A DNA stretch of 64,000 nucleotides, from assembly GCA_023101885.1 (NCBI GenBank), contig JALPQD010000240.1, positions 2,449,501 through 2,513,500 on the forward strand, read 5' to 3'. The notes under the pieces were generated by a model that was not told the origin of the DNA, did no database searches, and was given only the letters and a program-made list of their open reading frames with translations. The first letter of the stretch is position 1. The number at the start of each line of letters is the position of its first letter. Made by a program: the position numbers and the translations under genes. Positions 1 to 10,753 of this stretch are shown one piece after another. Origin of the DNA: Typhlomys cinereus. Its lineage: Eukaryota; Chordata; Mammalia; Rodentia; Platacanthomyidae.

Positions 1-1250
1 GCTGAAATTATCACGATTCCAAATCCTTGACAGATGAGACTGAATGTGATCCCAACCATATTCAATATTGTTATAAATCTTATTAGTAACAGAGATCCAT
101 TGATAATTAACATGACAACAATGAATCTTTTATCTTTAAGTTTTGTACTCCTATACCAATGGTAGTAATAGCTTGTTCTAACACGTTGAACTTTGTATCA
201 ATTTCTTGATCAATTCTTAATTGAATTCATAAGGCAACAGATAAGGTCCTGCTCATATCATTTACAAAAGAAGCAGTATTAACAGTATATGATAGGGCCA
301 TAGCACTAGTAACTGCTGCGGCAATAAAATTAACAACAGCTACGATTTCGGCCATAACAAGTACCACAAATCTCTTAAGTCTAACTAATTCTACTAATTC
401 ATATAAATTTGAATCCCCTATTCTTCATGCTAAGATTCAGATATTGTAGCAGGCACTATAATAAAAGGTGCTATAACAATATAAAAGGCAGTGACACTTA
501 AATCAGGACTTATGCAATTAGTAAGAAAACATTCTTTACAAGAAATTTGTCCAGGTCTGCTCATGGCATGATCTTCAGGTGTAATAAATATACTATCAGG
601 GGAAAACTTTCCCGGAGGTTCAAGCAAGTGATGAGCAACTATCAGATATAGAGGAGACACACAGGCTCCAATTTTGTGCATAGTAATGTCCTCATATTTA
701 TTCCAAGTCATGTCCATATTTGTTTAGAGGCAAGAATAAAAGGTCCTAACGCTGCCACTAATTTCCAAAGTCCTGTCTGTAAGTGTCCTGTCATGTCAGA
801 TCAAACCAGCATCAAAACCTTTCTCAGAAAAAACTTTTCGTTCTTCATCCACCATCTTCACAGACCAATCCAGGGAAACATGTCCATCAGCTATGTCATG
901 ACAAACAGCCTCAGGCTAAATGCAAAATCTCCATCGTGGAAGAATGGAAGGAAAAGTTGATTTCAGTTGATTACATAAAGGGGCTCTTACAATTTTTTTT
1001 TTCTTTTAGTGTGTAAGAATCCCCTTTACATTCTGGTCCATGCATGAGTGTTTTCCACACATGTGGTTCTCTTTCATCAACTGATGAAACCATATTTGCC
1101 CTGGGAAGAAACGCAAACATATCCCTAGCTCCAGCCCAGCACTGGGTTGAGGCTGTTCCACTTTCCTGTCAAGACATCTTTCCATATTACGTATGCTTTA
1201 AGGGATTCAGGTGAATGCCCAAAGCACTCTGTTGCTGTAAGTCTGTCTTT
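1..1250 (-). pseudogene. Betaretrovirus-like env remnant (surface and transmembrane parts)
   Basis: The longest open stretch, 717 to 430, carries a spaced-cysteine motif (CKECFLTNC) of the kind found near the end of the surface subunit in ERVK-type env. Between about 352 and 241 the frame reads as an Ala/Val-rich hydrophobic stretch followed by a FVND motif, as expected for the fusion-peptide region of the transmembrane subunit. The part from about 1250 to 720 has stops and can only be read in pieces. The protein is not functional. The end of the transmembrane subunit lies outside the window. Confidence 0.65.
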
Positions 1251-1400
1251 ACCTACGTTTAAAAAAATTAAAGTATAAAGGATGGAGGAAAGAATAGTAT
1301 AAGGAATATTAACTTGGCCTTTAGGATTGTATGGAGTCCTGTAATATGAGAAATCTCACAAGAGGAAAGAAATTTAAAAATTTAAAATGCAGGTGTATTA

Positions 1401-1800
1401 TCAGTTTTTAATGTTTGGCATTGTCCCATTACTGCAGAAGTCCTTATAAGAAAGGAAATGACATGTTTGACAGCTTCTCCTGTTAAAGGTAAAGCAAAGA
1501 TAAAAAATAAGTATCAACAATAACAGAAATATATTGTAATTTTCCAAAAGAAGGAACGTAAGTGACATCCATATGCCAGATGTGATTTGGATGCAGTACT
1601 TCAGGGAACACTGCAAATAGAGACCTTTATGTAAGAAGGACATTGCTTAATAATTAATTGAGCTTGTTCTTTTGTTAAATGAAACTTCGTTCTTAAGAAA
1701 GAGGCATTTTGATGATTAAGAGCATGTGATTGCTTTGCAGCTGCTATCTTATCCTCATTAACAAATGTAAGTAAAGAATCAGCCAAAGGGCTGGGCAGTC
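1401..1800 (-). pseudogene. Integrase remnant of the class II provirus
   Basis: The frame 1786-1601 matches the N-terminal zinc-binding (HHCC) domain of betaretroviral integrase: paired histidines in QSHALNHQNA, then a KEQAQLIIKQCP stretch with one expected cysteine. The next frame, 1643-1401, continues into the catalytic core, with the region around the first catalytic aspartate readable just before a frameshift. At least two frameshifts separate the pieces. Integrase joins retroviral DNA to the host chromosome; this copy cannot. Confidence 0.75.
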
Positions 1801-3015
1801 CACTATAAGACCTATTGTGAGCAATAAAAATGGAGTTGTTTTTTTTTTTCCTAGAATGAATGACAGACTGAGTCTGATTAAAAAAAAAGGTGATGTACTT
1901 GATCCACCAACCATGCAGTTTCCAAACTCTGCACTGCTAAAACTCTATATTTAAAATCAGAAAATAATCTTCAATGGTTGAAAAAATCATAATAAGGAAC
2001 ATATATCATATACAATACCATTTGATGTACAGAAACATCCTTTTGTGAATCTAGAACATCTGCTGATCTCATGGGCCATTCAATGCCCCTTTGCATCCTT
2101 GTGCAGCATCTATAAAACAGTTATTGTAGGGGGTGGCAAAAAGACTGTCTCTGTAAGTTTGCAAAAAACAAACAAATATTTAGAAGCAAAATCCAAAAGT
2201 TATTAGAAGGAAAATTTATAAGGATATTGAGGTAAATCAAAGGCAAAAATGATCAGAAGTTTATTGTAAATAAATTTGAGAGGCATCATTAAGGAATGAC
2301 AATTTTTGAGGCTCTTGTCCCATATTTGTTTTGTATGTTTTCTGCCCATAATAATTAAATCTGTAACCATTACCCGATAGGGATTAATTACTCTTTTTAA
2401 ACTAATAGAAAGATGGATCCATTCCAAAGGACCATGACCCATAATACTTCAGTAGGCAAATCAGGAGATGGGAGAATTAAAAGTTGTGGGACATTTATAT
2501 CTGAACTTACACATTTTATTTGAGCTGTTTGAAGAGCTTCTTGAACCTTTTATTGAGCTATCAATGCCTCTGCTGTTATTTCTTGAAGGATTAGAGTATC
2601 CTTTAAGAATATTAAACAAAGGCTCAGTTCTTTAGTAGAAACATGTAACATAGGTATAATCCAGTTAATATCTCCAAGCAATTGTTGAAAAATCAATTAA
2701 AGTCATTAGTTTATCCTTATGTATTTGCATTTTTTTTGTGGATAGATGGCAACTTTATAAGTACTTTTTTCCTAATTTGTTCATTGGCCATGTCCTCTGA
2801 ATTTTTTTTTCTGCAGCAATCACAAGTGCCCAAGCTTATAAGCTGGATTGTAAGTCAACAAATACCTGAAATAGTATTCGTTCAGAAGAAACTGCCATTA
2901 AAATATCATCCATGTAATGTATACTTTGTACTTGAGAAAACTTTTCCTAGTTTCAAAAATACTTTGATCTACAAATTTTTTACGTAAAGTGTGGCTATTG
3001 GCCATGCCATGAAAT
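1801..3015 (-). pseudogene. Reverse transcriptase and connection/RNase H remnant (class II pol)
   Basis: The polymerase active-site motif HYMDDIL is encoded with YMDD at 2916-2905. Just upstream, near 3010, a MANS motif starts the conserved segment before YMDD. Downstream, 2700-2400 reads as the thumb (a LLGDINWIIP motif), and 2442-2203 is an open connection-domain frame beginning at MGHGPLEWIHL. Stops and shifts break the whole region, and 1801-2200 is poorly readable. Protease and the fingers part of the polymerase are absent; see the nucleocapsid junction near 3010-3030. Confidence 0.8.
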
Positions 3016-3702
3016 TAAGAGCTCAACTGACTGACCTAGCTGGCAATTTCTTTTGCTATGTCCTGACTGCTGTAATAAAACAAAGATTAATATTGTCCAC
3101 ATTTTTTGACTTGAAATCTATTACTGTTTTGCATATTTGGCAGCAGCAGGGGCATGGTAGTTCCTTGCATGGCTGCAGCAAAAGAAAGTCCCTAAGTATA
3201 ATTGGGCTCTATGTCAGCACACAGACAGATGTAGTCGCCCAAATCTTTCTTTCTGAAAGGTCAGATAGCAGTCTGGCAAGCATTATTTGCATTTTCAAAA
3301 GCCAATTGCTTGACTAATAACGTATATGCTTCTCTGTCCACAATTGTTCTGTCTACAGCCTGTAGTAATCTGGAGACAAAATTATAAATATGGCTTGTCT
3401 GTCTCTTGTCTAATTTTTGAAAGTCCTTTTGTCTTTGTGCCTGAATCAGGCAGTCTTCTCCAAGCTCGAAGGACCTAAGTGTTAATTTGTCTATAAGCTT
3501 CAGGAGGGCAATTCATTCACTGATTATTATCTCCATATTGTCCTTCCCCAACTAACATATCGTAGTCAATCACAACATGATTTCTGTCATTTTTATTAGC
3601 CTGCATTAAACACCATTCATCATATTCAGATTTCCACAATAAGTAATCACCACTTCTTAGACAAGCCTTAGCCAGTCTGAATGGTTAAGTACTTCCTAAG
3701 TT
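3016..3702 (-). pseudogene. gag remnant: capsid C-terminal part and nucleocapsid
   Basis: From 3702 downward the minus strand reads as capsid: a SDWLRL... segment, then SGDYLLWKSEYDEWC, and VGEGQYGDN near 3545-3530. The major homology region and FVSRLLQAVDRTI follow at about 3400-3350. The final part, near 3090-3045, reads as a CCHC-type zinc knuckle (GHSKRNC) after a frameshift. Capsid forms the viral core and nucleocapsid binds RNA. Sequence continuity with 4544-4730 is broken only by the L1 insertion at 3726-4520. At its end it runs almost directly into reverse transcriptase. Confidence 0.78.
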
Positions 3703-3725
3703 AAAGAGTATAATAAAGACAGTGA

Positions 3726-4520
3726 GGGGGAAGTGATCTCACCAGAAGAGGAGGGCATATAGTCTGGCTGATAAAAAGTAACAATTTTGCAAATGGGTGA
3801 TAGACCCCTCCCTCACTGTGGTTTCCCACTTTTATTACATCTACCTTTGAATGTGCTTTTATCACAAGACTCTAACAGCTTTTTGTCTCTGGCCAGGGGG
3901 TAACATACAATGCCCACCAGGATGGAGTGAAGGGCATTGCAGGAGCAGCAAAACTGCAAAAGAAAATCAACAAACCACAATCCAGAACTTCAGAGACTCT
4001 ATATCAACCACCTAGAACTAGGCCAGCTTAGTCTCTCCCCATCCTGAAGCTCAGGGAAATTTGCGGAAGAGGGGGCAGTAAGAGTGTAAGAGCAAAAGGA
4101 TGGGAGGAGCAATGATATGTAAGATACTCTATACTAGTTAGGGCTGAAGCAATCATAATTGGACTTTGCATGCCCTGCGCATTGTCCAACACACTGTTGA
4201 CCTCACAAAGTCTAGCATCTGCTAAAGGCACCAAGATCCTTGGAGGCAAAGGATTGGCAGTTACAGCAGTGTTCCTATACCTAAGGGGAACACGGGAAAG
4301 GGTTCGGGAAAGGCCACTGGGTCCTTGTACGTCATCGGAGAGGAGGGCCCAGAGGAAAATCAGACATGCACAAGAAAGGACTCTCTGGGAATTGGGGTGG
4401 GAGGCACTGGGGGATGGGGAGGCAGAGGGGTGGGGAGGGGGAGCAGGGGGTACGGGGGGAGGAGGAGGGAGGGAGGGAACTGGTGTACCTAATAAGTTTG
4501 TATGAGCTGAAATAAAAAAA
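3726..4520 (+). mobile_element. 5'-truncated L1 (3'UTR only) with 23-bp TSD
   Basis: The sequence matches the L1 3'UTRs elsewhere in the window: start near the GATCTCACCAGAAG motif, a G-rich tract at 4400-4485, then GTATGAGCTGAAATAA and an A-tail. The 23 bases at 3703-3725 are repeated exactly at 4521-4543, proving a target-primed insertion into the capsid region of gag. It belongs to the same subtype as the copy at 55181-56108, sharing TAACATACAATGCCCACC. Confidence 0.93.
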
Positions 4521-4543
4521 AAAGAGTATAATAAAGACAGTGA

Positions 4544-5771
4544 AGGGAGCTGTTGTCCCCATATTGAGCACAGACTTGTCTGAGCTCCTCTAATGTATTA
4601 AAAGCCAGTGGAGTCTGTATTCTTTGCATTCGTCTTTGATTATTAGGATCAGGCACCTCTGGGACTGGAAAAGGTATCAAATTCAGGAATATCTTCGCCC
4701 CCTTCCCCAGCATGCCAAACAGAAGCTTGCAAAGGACTGTGTGCAGCTGTAGCTCCCATGGGAGTGATTGGAATATGCTTGAGTGCTGCAGCTAAAAACA
4801 GAAAAGAATTTTTACATACCTGAGTCTTGGTCAGTTGGTTTCATAGAAAAAAAAAAAAAAGACTTAAAGTGTCCTGGAGAACAAAGTGGTAGAGTTGGCA
4901 GCACAAGAACAGAAGGAGCCAAGGGAAACCCAGGTGAAGTTGGAAGGGCAACTGTTTCAAATGCTGTGATCTCAGGAATATAAGGAAAATAAGGTTTTCA
5001 GAGACACTTTCAACTTCATATTTTAAATCATCAGTCTTACTCTCAACTTTCATTTCATCATTTTTATCAAATACCTATTTATTTCTCTTCACAACTTAAA
5101 AATATAAGGAGAAACTTTCTCTAGTCCTCCTAATTCTAAACCTGACTGTAACCTTTGTCCAATGCAAGACCAAGTTCTGGAATCCAAAATTACCTCCTCA
5201 GGAAAAGAAGGATGCAAATTTTCAACTAAATCTAAAAATCTAGTCAATTTCTTAATCTACTTTTAACCCTTCTACTTTTAACATTTGTTTTATTTTTTAT
5301 ATATTTATTTTTTTTTCCACTCATACAAACTTGATAGGTACCCCATTCTCCTCCCTCTCTCCAACCCTCCCTGGATCTCCTTGCTCTCTCCCCCTTTTCT
5401 CCTTCCTTTCCCCCGTCACTCCCTTTCTCCCATTGTCCACCCAGAATCCCTGGTGCATCTTTTAGTGTGCATGTCAGACTTCCCTCTGGGTTCTCCTCTC
5501 TGATGAGGTATAAGGACTCAGTAGCATTGCCTAGGACTCTTTTTTGTGTTCCCCTTTAGTATGGGAACACTACTGTGGCTCTTAATCCCTTGCCTCTAAG
5601 GATCCTAGTGCCTGTGATCCATGCTAGACTTTGAGGGGTCAATGATATGTTGGTCATTGCGCAGGTCATGCAAAGTCCTATTATGATTACTTTGGCCTTA
5701 ACGTTTACTTTTAACATTTCTTTTAAAACTTCTACAAACAGATTTCTTTCTTTAGAGCTGGCCTGTCCCAT
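4544..5771 (-). pseudogene. gag remnant: matrix and capsid N-terminal part
   Basis: The frame starts at 5771 with MGQASSKERNLFVEVLKEML, typical of a myristoylated betaretroviral matrix (Gly at position 2). The L1 fragment 5287-5705 interrupts it. It resumes near 5270-5100 with LTRFLDLVENLHPSFPEE, the conserved WFP-type matrix segment. The capsid start is readable at 4713-4560, with FPVPEVPDPNNQ and an ELRQVCAQYGDNS motif. The stretch 4731-5099 between them is too decayed to read. Matrix targets Gag to membranes. Confidence 0.75.
5287..5705 (-). mobile_element. 5'-truncated L1 3'UTR fragment, with TSD
   Basis: It is an L1 3'UTR on the minus strand: T-rich start (the A-tail reversed), C-rich tract at 5340-5420, then typical 3'UTR sequence. 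TACTTTTAACATTT flanks it at 5273-5286 and 5706-5719. It splits the matrix part of gag. Confidence 0.88.
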
Positions 5772-5878
5772 ATTTTTACCTCCAATTAAGTGTGTTATCT
5801 TATTTGCGTTTATGTGCTGCTGCTTTCCTTGAGGTTTCCTCGCTTTAACCTAAAAAAGAAATCCTCCTGTACCCAATG

Positions 5879-5896
5879 TTCCCATGATGGGTGCCA
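5879..5896 (-). other. Retroviral primer-binding site, Lys-type
   Basis: On the minus strand the 18 bases start TGGCACCC and end TGGGAA. They match the tRNA-Lys1,2 primer site used by several betaretroviruses at most positions, with changes that include typical CpG decay. The site lies about 107 bases upstream of the gag start, as expected. Confidence 0.6.
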
Positions 5897-6250
5897 CTTG
5901 TAAGTGCTTGCACCCACGAATCACTGGATCAGTGTGAATTTAACCAGGCCAGGGTAGGAGGGGGTCTCAGCCAGAAGGAATACCAAATGCCAAGATGATT
6001 TTATGCTTAGATAAATGGGTGTATATATATATAAATTTGTTAAAATCTGACAATCGTCCATAATCAATAGCCACTGAGAAAAGAACATGCAAGAAGTCCA
6101 AAACAAATAGTAAGAAAGCATACAAGGAAATACATAACGACATTTATGATCCAGACAGAAGGATGATCTTTAGCAAAGGAGCAATGACAATAAAATAGAA
6201 CAGCGTCAGTCTTTTCAATTAGATAGTATTGGCGCAATCAGATATTATAT
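5897..6250 (-). repeat. 5' LTR of the class II provirus, partial
   Basis: The LTR is inferred from position, immediately upstream (minus strand) of the primer site. Its 3' end on the minus strand reads ...CACTTACA, then AG, then TGG. The U3 end is not clear because a (GAAA)n tract starts at about 6254. No convincing polyadenylation signal was seen. Confidence 0.5.
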
Positions 6251-6253
6251 CTA

Positions 6254-6259
6254 AAAGAA

Positions 6260-6327
<68 letters not shown>

Positions 6328-6365
6328 GGTGGGGAGGGAGGGAGGGAAGGAGGGAAAAGAAAGAA
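6254..6365. repeat. (GAAA)n microsatellite with G-rich end
   Basis: About eighteen GAAA units run to about 6326, followed by GGGA/GGAAGG purine sequence. The open frames across it on both strands are repeat artefacts. Confidence 0.97.
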
Positions 6366-6439
6366 GAGGATAAACATATCTGACCAAAGTGACATAAAGG
6401 AGGTAGGTTTTTTTTTTTGTTGTTTTTTTTTTTTTTTTG

Positions 6440-6627
6440 ACTAATAGTTACAGAACCATAGTATCCATCATTTATGTCAGTACCTGATTCATTGTATCCA
6501 TACCATGCAAAGGTATGGGGAAAGAGTTGGGGGAAGGGTTGGTCACAGTAATGCACTTTTTCCAAAAAGGCTCCACTTTTTAAGTTCCACAAAGTTTCCA
6601 AACAGCGCCACCATGTGGGAACCAAGT
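6440..6627 (-). repeat. Old MaLR-type LTR, split part 1
   Basis: Read on the minus strand, 6627 continues the LTR that begins at 11222: ACTTGGTTCCCACATGGTGG, then a GGAGCC stretch. This is the usual start of MaLR LTRs such as the one at 19042. The MaLR provirus 6628-11169 separates the two parts. The far end is ragged. Confidence 0.6.
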
Positions 6628-7027
6628 TGTCGTAGTTAGGCACAGGTGTCAACTTGACAATTGAGAGTTTGAGCTCTGGCCGCAGAGAATTTGTAGACAA
6701 TTAATAGTTGAGTTAAGTCCAGAGCAAACCTGCAAGAGATTGTCTAGCTGATGGGGAAAGCCCAGCCCATGGTGGGTGGGGCTAAGCCCTGGAATAAAAT
6801 ACAGAGATCTTATTCAAAAACTTGGCATCATTTGTGTACGCTTAGCTAGATATGCTAGTCTGGCAAGTAAGGATAGTTCATCAACTCAGTGATTATATAG
6901 AGGTGGTATGGCCCGTTCCCTTGGCCCTGGTGTTGGTGTGAGCTCTCCTGTCAAGTTAGATTTAGAACTGTAACTACACAATCATTTGATGGTGATTTAC
7001 CAGGAACCATGCAGGTTAACTGCTACA
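6628..7027 (+). repeat. 5' LTR of MaLR provirus
   Basis: It starts TGTCGTAG and ends CTGCTACA. Relative to the 3' LTR it lacks 34 bases after 6983, including AATAAA and the CTTAAG segment; CAT repeats sit at both edges of the missing piece. The LTR family recurs at 15390-15824 and 51511-51897. Confidence 0.9.
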
Positions 7028-7032
7028 GAATT

Positions 7033-7050
7033 TGGTACCAGAGAAGTGGA
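7033..7050 (+). other. Primer-binding site, Leu-type
   Basis: TGGTACCAGAGAAGTGGA lies five bases after the 5' LTR and resembles the tRNA-Leu primer site of ERVL/MaLR elements (TGGTGTCAGAAGTGG). Confidence 0.6.
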
Positions 7051-7140
7051 GGTGTTGCTGATAATTTGACAAAGTAGATTCTGTGGCTTTTGAATGGTTT
7101 TGTTGAACAAAGTTTGAAATGTTTAAAGATTTTGAGGCTG

Positions 7141-8687
7141 ATTTACTATAACCCATAAAAAAATGAAATACCTTGGTATAAACCTAAGGAGGTAAAAGAC
7201 CTTTACAATGAAAACTTTAAAACCCTAAAGAAAGAAATTGCAGAAGACACCAGAAGGTGGAAAGACCTCCCTTGTTCCTGGATTGGCAGAATCAACATTG
7301 TAAAAATGACCATCCTACCAAAGGGAATATACAGATTCAATGCTATACCAATCAAAATCCCAAAGCAATTCTTCAAAGAAGTTGACCAAACAATCTCAAA
7401 GTTCATATGGAGGCACAAAAGACCCAGGATAGCAAAAACAATCCTGAGTAACAAAAACACAGCTGGAGGTATTACCATACCAAACCTAAGTCTATACTAC
7501 AAATCCATAGTTATAAAGACAGCCTGGTACTGGCTCCAAAATAGACACACAGATCAATGGATAAGGATTGAAGACCCAGATATAAGCCCACAAAGTTACA
7601 GCCATTTGGTCTTTGACAAAGGGGCCCAAAGAATCCAATGGAAAAAGAACAGCATCTTCAACAAATGGTGTTGGCAAAACTGGATCTCCACATGCAGAAG
7701 ATTAAAGCTGGACCCGTACTTGTCACCATGTACAAGACTTAATTCCAAATGGATCAAGGACCTTGATATCAGGCCAGAGACTTTAAAAACCATAGTTGAA
7801 AGGATAGGAAACTCCCTCAAGCTGATTGGGCTAGGCCAACATTTCCTAAACAGACATCCAATGGCACAGTCACTGCTACCAAATCTCAACAGTTGGGATC
7901 TTGTGAAATTAAAGAGCTTCTGTTCAGATAAAGAGATTGTCACACGAGCTCAAAGGCAACCCACAGAATGGGAGAAAATCTTCACTAACAACATATCTGA
8001 CAGAGCTCTACTGTCCAGAGTGCACAAAGAACTTAGAAAATTAAACTCCAAAGAAAACACTGGCCCAATTAAAAAATGGGCCCTGGAACTTCAAAGAAAC
8101 TTTACCGGGGATGAAATTAAAATGTCTAACAAATATCTGAAAAAATGCTCCACTTCCTTCGCCATCAGGGAAATGCAAATCAAAACTTCCCTGAGATATC
8201 ATCTCACCCCGGTCAGGATGGCAAAAATCCACAATACAAACAACGACAAATGCTGGAGAGGATGTGGAGAGAGGGGAACTCTCCTACATTGTTGGTGGGA
8301 ATGCAGGCTCATACAGCCACTCTGGTGAGCCGTCTGGAGATTCTTAAAGAAATTAAAGATTGAAATGCTATATGACCCTGCTATCCCACTTTTGGGAATA
8401 ACCCCCCATGCAGCAGAGGTTCGCCTCGATAGCACAAGCTCGACCATGTTCATAGCAGCACTGTTTACAATAGCAAAGTCATGGAATCAACCTAAATGTC
8501 CAACAGTTGACGAGTGGATAAGGAAACAGTGGTACATCTATACAATGGAGTACTACTCAGCCATCAAAATGATGAATTACTGGAATTTGCTGGGAAATGG
8601 ATGTCATTAGAAAGAATTATATTAAGTGAAGTATCCCAAACCCAGAAAATTAAGTGCCGTATGTACTCCCTAATAGGTGGCTCCTAG
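7141..8687 (+). pseudogene. L1 ORF2 C-terminal part, broken
   Basis: An open stretch of about 340 codons runs from 7306 to 8328: end of the reverse-transcriptase domain, then the C-terminal domain with the Cys-rich knuckle CWRGCGERGTLLHCWWEC. A TGA at 8326-8328, where sister copies have Arg (CGA), and a one-base loss in an A-run near 8570 break the rest. The expected end (SLIGGS, then TAG) is at 8685-8687. ORF2p provides endonuclease and reverse transcriptase for L1; this copy has neither. Confidence 0.92.
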
Positions 8688-9659
8688 TACCAAACTCACC
8701 CAGCCCACATTGAGACACTCAAAAGTAAACCTATGTAACACAGTAATTGCAAGGATTATGAACAAGAGAGATGGGTTAGGAGGGCCACACCAGAAACAAG
8801 GAGAGAGGAGACCATGTTACAGCAGAGAAAATAGGCCTCCATCAAGGTCTGCAAGTAAGTAATGAGAAACCTGGTTAAGTTCACAGACGTTCTTTCCTGA
8901 TCTCACCAGAAGGGGAGGGCATATAGTCTGGCAGATAAAAAGTAATCATTTTGCAAATGGGTGATGGACCCCTCCCTCAGTGAGGTTTCCTACTCTTATT
9001 ACATCTACCCTTGAATGTGCTATTACAACAAGACTCCAGTTTAACAGCTTTTTGTCTCTGGCCAGGGGGTGACATACAGTGCCCAGCAGAATGGAGTGAA
9101 GGGAATTGCAGGAGCAGCAAAACTGCAAAAGAAAATCAACAAACCACAATCCAGAACTTCAGAGACTCTATATCAATCACATAGAACTAGGACAGCCTAA
9201 TCTCTCCCCATCCTGGAGCTCAGGGACATTTGCGGAAGAGGGGGCGGTAAGATTGTAAGAGCAAAAGGATGGGAGGAGCAACGATTTGCAAGATTCTCAA
9301 CAATAGTTGGGGCCAAAGCAATCATAATGGGACTTTGCATGCCCTGCGCAATGTCCAGCGCACTGTTGCCCTCATAAAGTCTAGCATCTGTTAAGGGCAC
9401 CGAGACCCCTGGAGGCAAGGGATTGACAGCCATAGTAGTGATCTTATGCTTAAGGGGAACAAGAGAAAGGGCTTATGGAAATGCCACTGGGTCCTTATAT
9501 GTCATCGGAGAGGAGGACCCAGAGGAGAGTTAGGCGTACACAATAAAGGACTCTCTGGGAATTGGGGGGGAGGCACTGGGGGAAGGGGAGGGGGAGGAGG
9601 GGGGAGGGAGGGAACTGGTAAAAAATTTTAAAATGTATAATTAAATTTTTAATAAAAAA
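7141..9659 (+). mobile_element. 5'-truncated L1 with 16-bp TSD, young
   Basis: It begins inside the ORF2 reverse-transcriptase region and continues through the ORF2 C-terminus, the 3'UTR (8688-9640) and an A-tail. AAAGATTTTGAGGCTG is repeated exactly at 7125-7140 and 9660-9675. It is almost identical to the minus-strand L1 at 61947-64000. Confidence 0.95.
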
Positions 9660-9675
9660 AAAGATTTTGAGGCTG

Positions 9676-10753
9676 GATTACAAATACTATTCTATAGAGT
9701 TTAATGGGCCATTTGGATAATGGTATTGCTGAGAGAATTGAGTATTGTTTTGGCTCAATTTGTAATAAAGGGAACAAGGACTTTGTTAAAGTTTAATTTA
9801 AAGATGATGGACTGGTTTGCTTGATAGAGGAGAGCTGTGTTGATGGCCATGAAGCTATGGATGTGCAAAGGGCAGGCAGCAGAACAGCTGCTGCTGTTGA
9901 AGGAATGAGCATCAGTGAGGAAAACCTAGTGATTTTCACTGGGACGATGGAGGAGATGAATACCACTGCATGGTGATTTTATGGCTTGAAAACTCAGATT
10001 CCTTCAAGGGCCAAAGGCCCAAATTGAAGACATTTCTTGCCCTTTGGAAGTTTTGGCTGCCTAGAAAGGGGCTTTTCCAGAGTTAGCATACTAAAGTTAA
10101 TGATGGCTGGAGTAGACCTAGCTACATTTCAATCTTGCTGTGGAATCTGCCCGCATTTCTCAGGTGGTGCTGGTTTTGGTGGACAATTAAGGGGTTCATA
10201 AAGAGCAGCAAAAACTTGGCACCAAGCAGCACGCTGAGCATTCCCTCAAGGAAAGGTGAAGCTTAAAGCTGCAGAGATGAACCCAGAGTGTTGCTGGAGA
10301 TTCCAGAGCCATGTTGTTGAGGAGAGCAGCGAGTGGAGATTCAGCTGGTCAGAGGAATTCTGCTTCTATAACTTTAAGCTGCAAACAGGGACTGGCAATG
10401 TCTAGAATCTTTGAGTCACCATGACTATGTCTTGAGTAATAGAAGATAGATATTGAAATATAGGATATGGGATTTGATTTGCTGGATTTGATTCTAATTT
10501 GATATTTTCTTGAGTTAAGATACTTCTGTTTTGATGTTTAATCTGTGTTAAAGTATTTAACTTATTCTGATTTAATAGTTTCTTAAGAAACTGATCTTTT
10601 AAAAGGTTGGAACTGAAGTTTTAATGAGAGAACACTTTACATTTTTCTATGAAATTTATTTATATTTTTAAGATAAATTTAATACCTGTGGGGGACTAGA
10701 TACATGTTACAGATTAAAAGGGATATGTTCCTGTGTCAAGTTGACAAGGAGTG
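9676..10753 (+). other. MaLR internal region, non-coding
   Basis: This is the interior of the 6628-11169 provirus downstream of the L1. It resembles 21610-20990 (minus strand), sharing the TTTGAGGCTG start and a GGTTTGCTTG...GAGGAGAG block. No frame is open for long. The end, AAGGAGTGGAG just before the 3' LTR, is a plausible polypurine tract. Confidence 0.75.

Larger units (their letters stand above)
1..6250 (-). mobile_element. Class II (betaretrovirus-like) endogenous provirus, decayed
   Basis: Read on the minus strand the order is 5' LTR, primer-binding site, gag (matrix, capsid, nucleocapsid zinc knuckle), reverse transcriptase, integrase, env surface and transmembrane parts. This is the canonical retroviral order. 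The 3' LTR lies left of the window. Every frame is broken by stops and shifts, so the provirus is dead. Protease and the first part of reverse transcriptase are missing. Two L1 fragments (3726-4520 and 5287-5705) landed in gag later. The matrix start, capsid, YMDD and integrase segments resemble the MMTV/JSRV/ERVK group. Assignment to class II is fairly sure; the exact family is not determined. Confidence 0.85.

Noticed and set aside
4028..4713. Several 70-110 codon frames on both strands
   Set aside because: They lie in the L1 3'UTR (Gly/Glu/Arg or Pro/Ser/Leu from the purine tract). The same frames recur at every 3'UTR copy (9197, 12057, 55608, 62202). Only the capsid part of 4713-4560 is meaningful.
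6254..6326. Regular short repeats resembling an array
   Set aside because: This is a 4-bp microsatellite with no spacers. It is not CRISPR, and the genome is mammalian.
6229..6700. Frames of 71 and 149 codons across the GAAA tract on both strands
   Set aside because: Both are translations of a microsatellite (Lys/Glu/Arg or Phe/Leu/Ser repeats).
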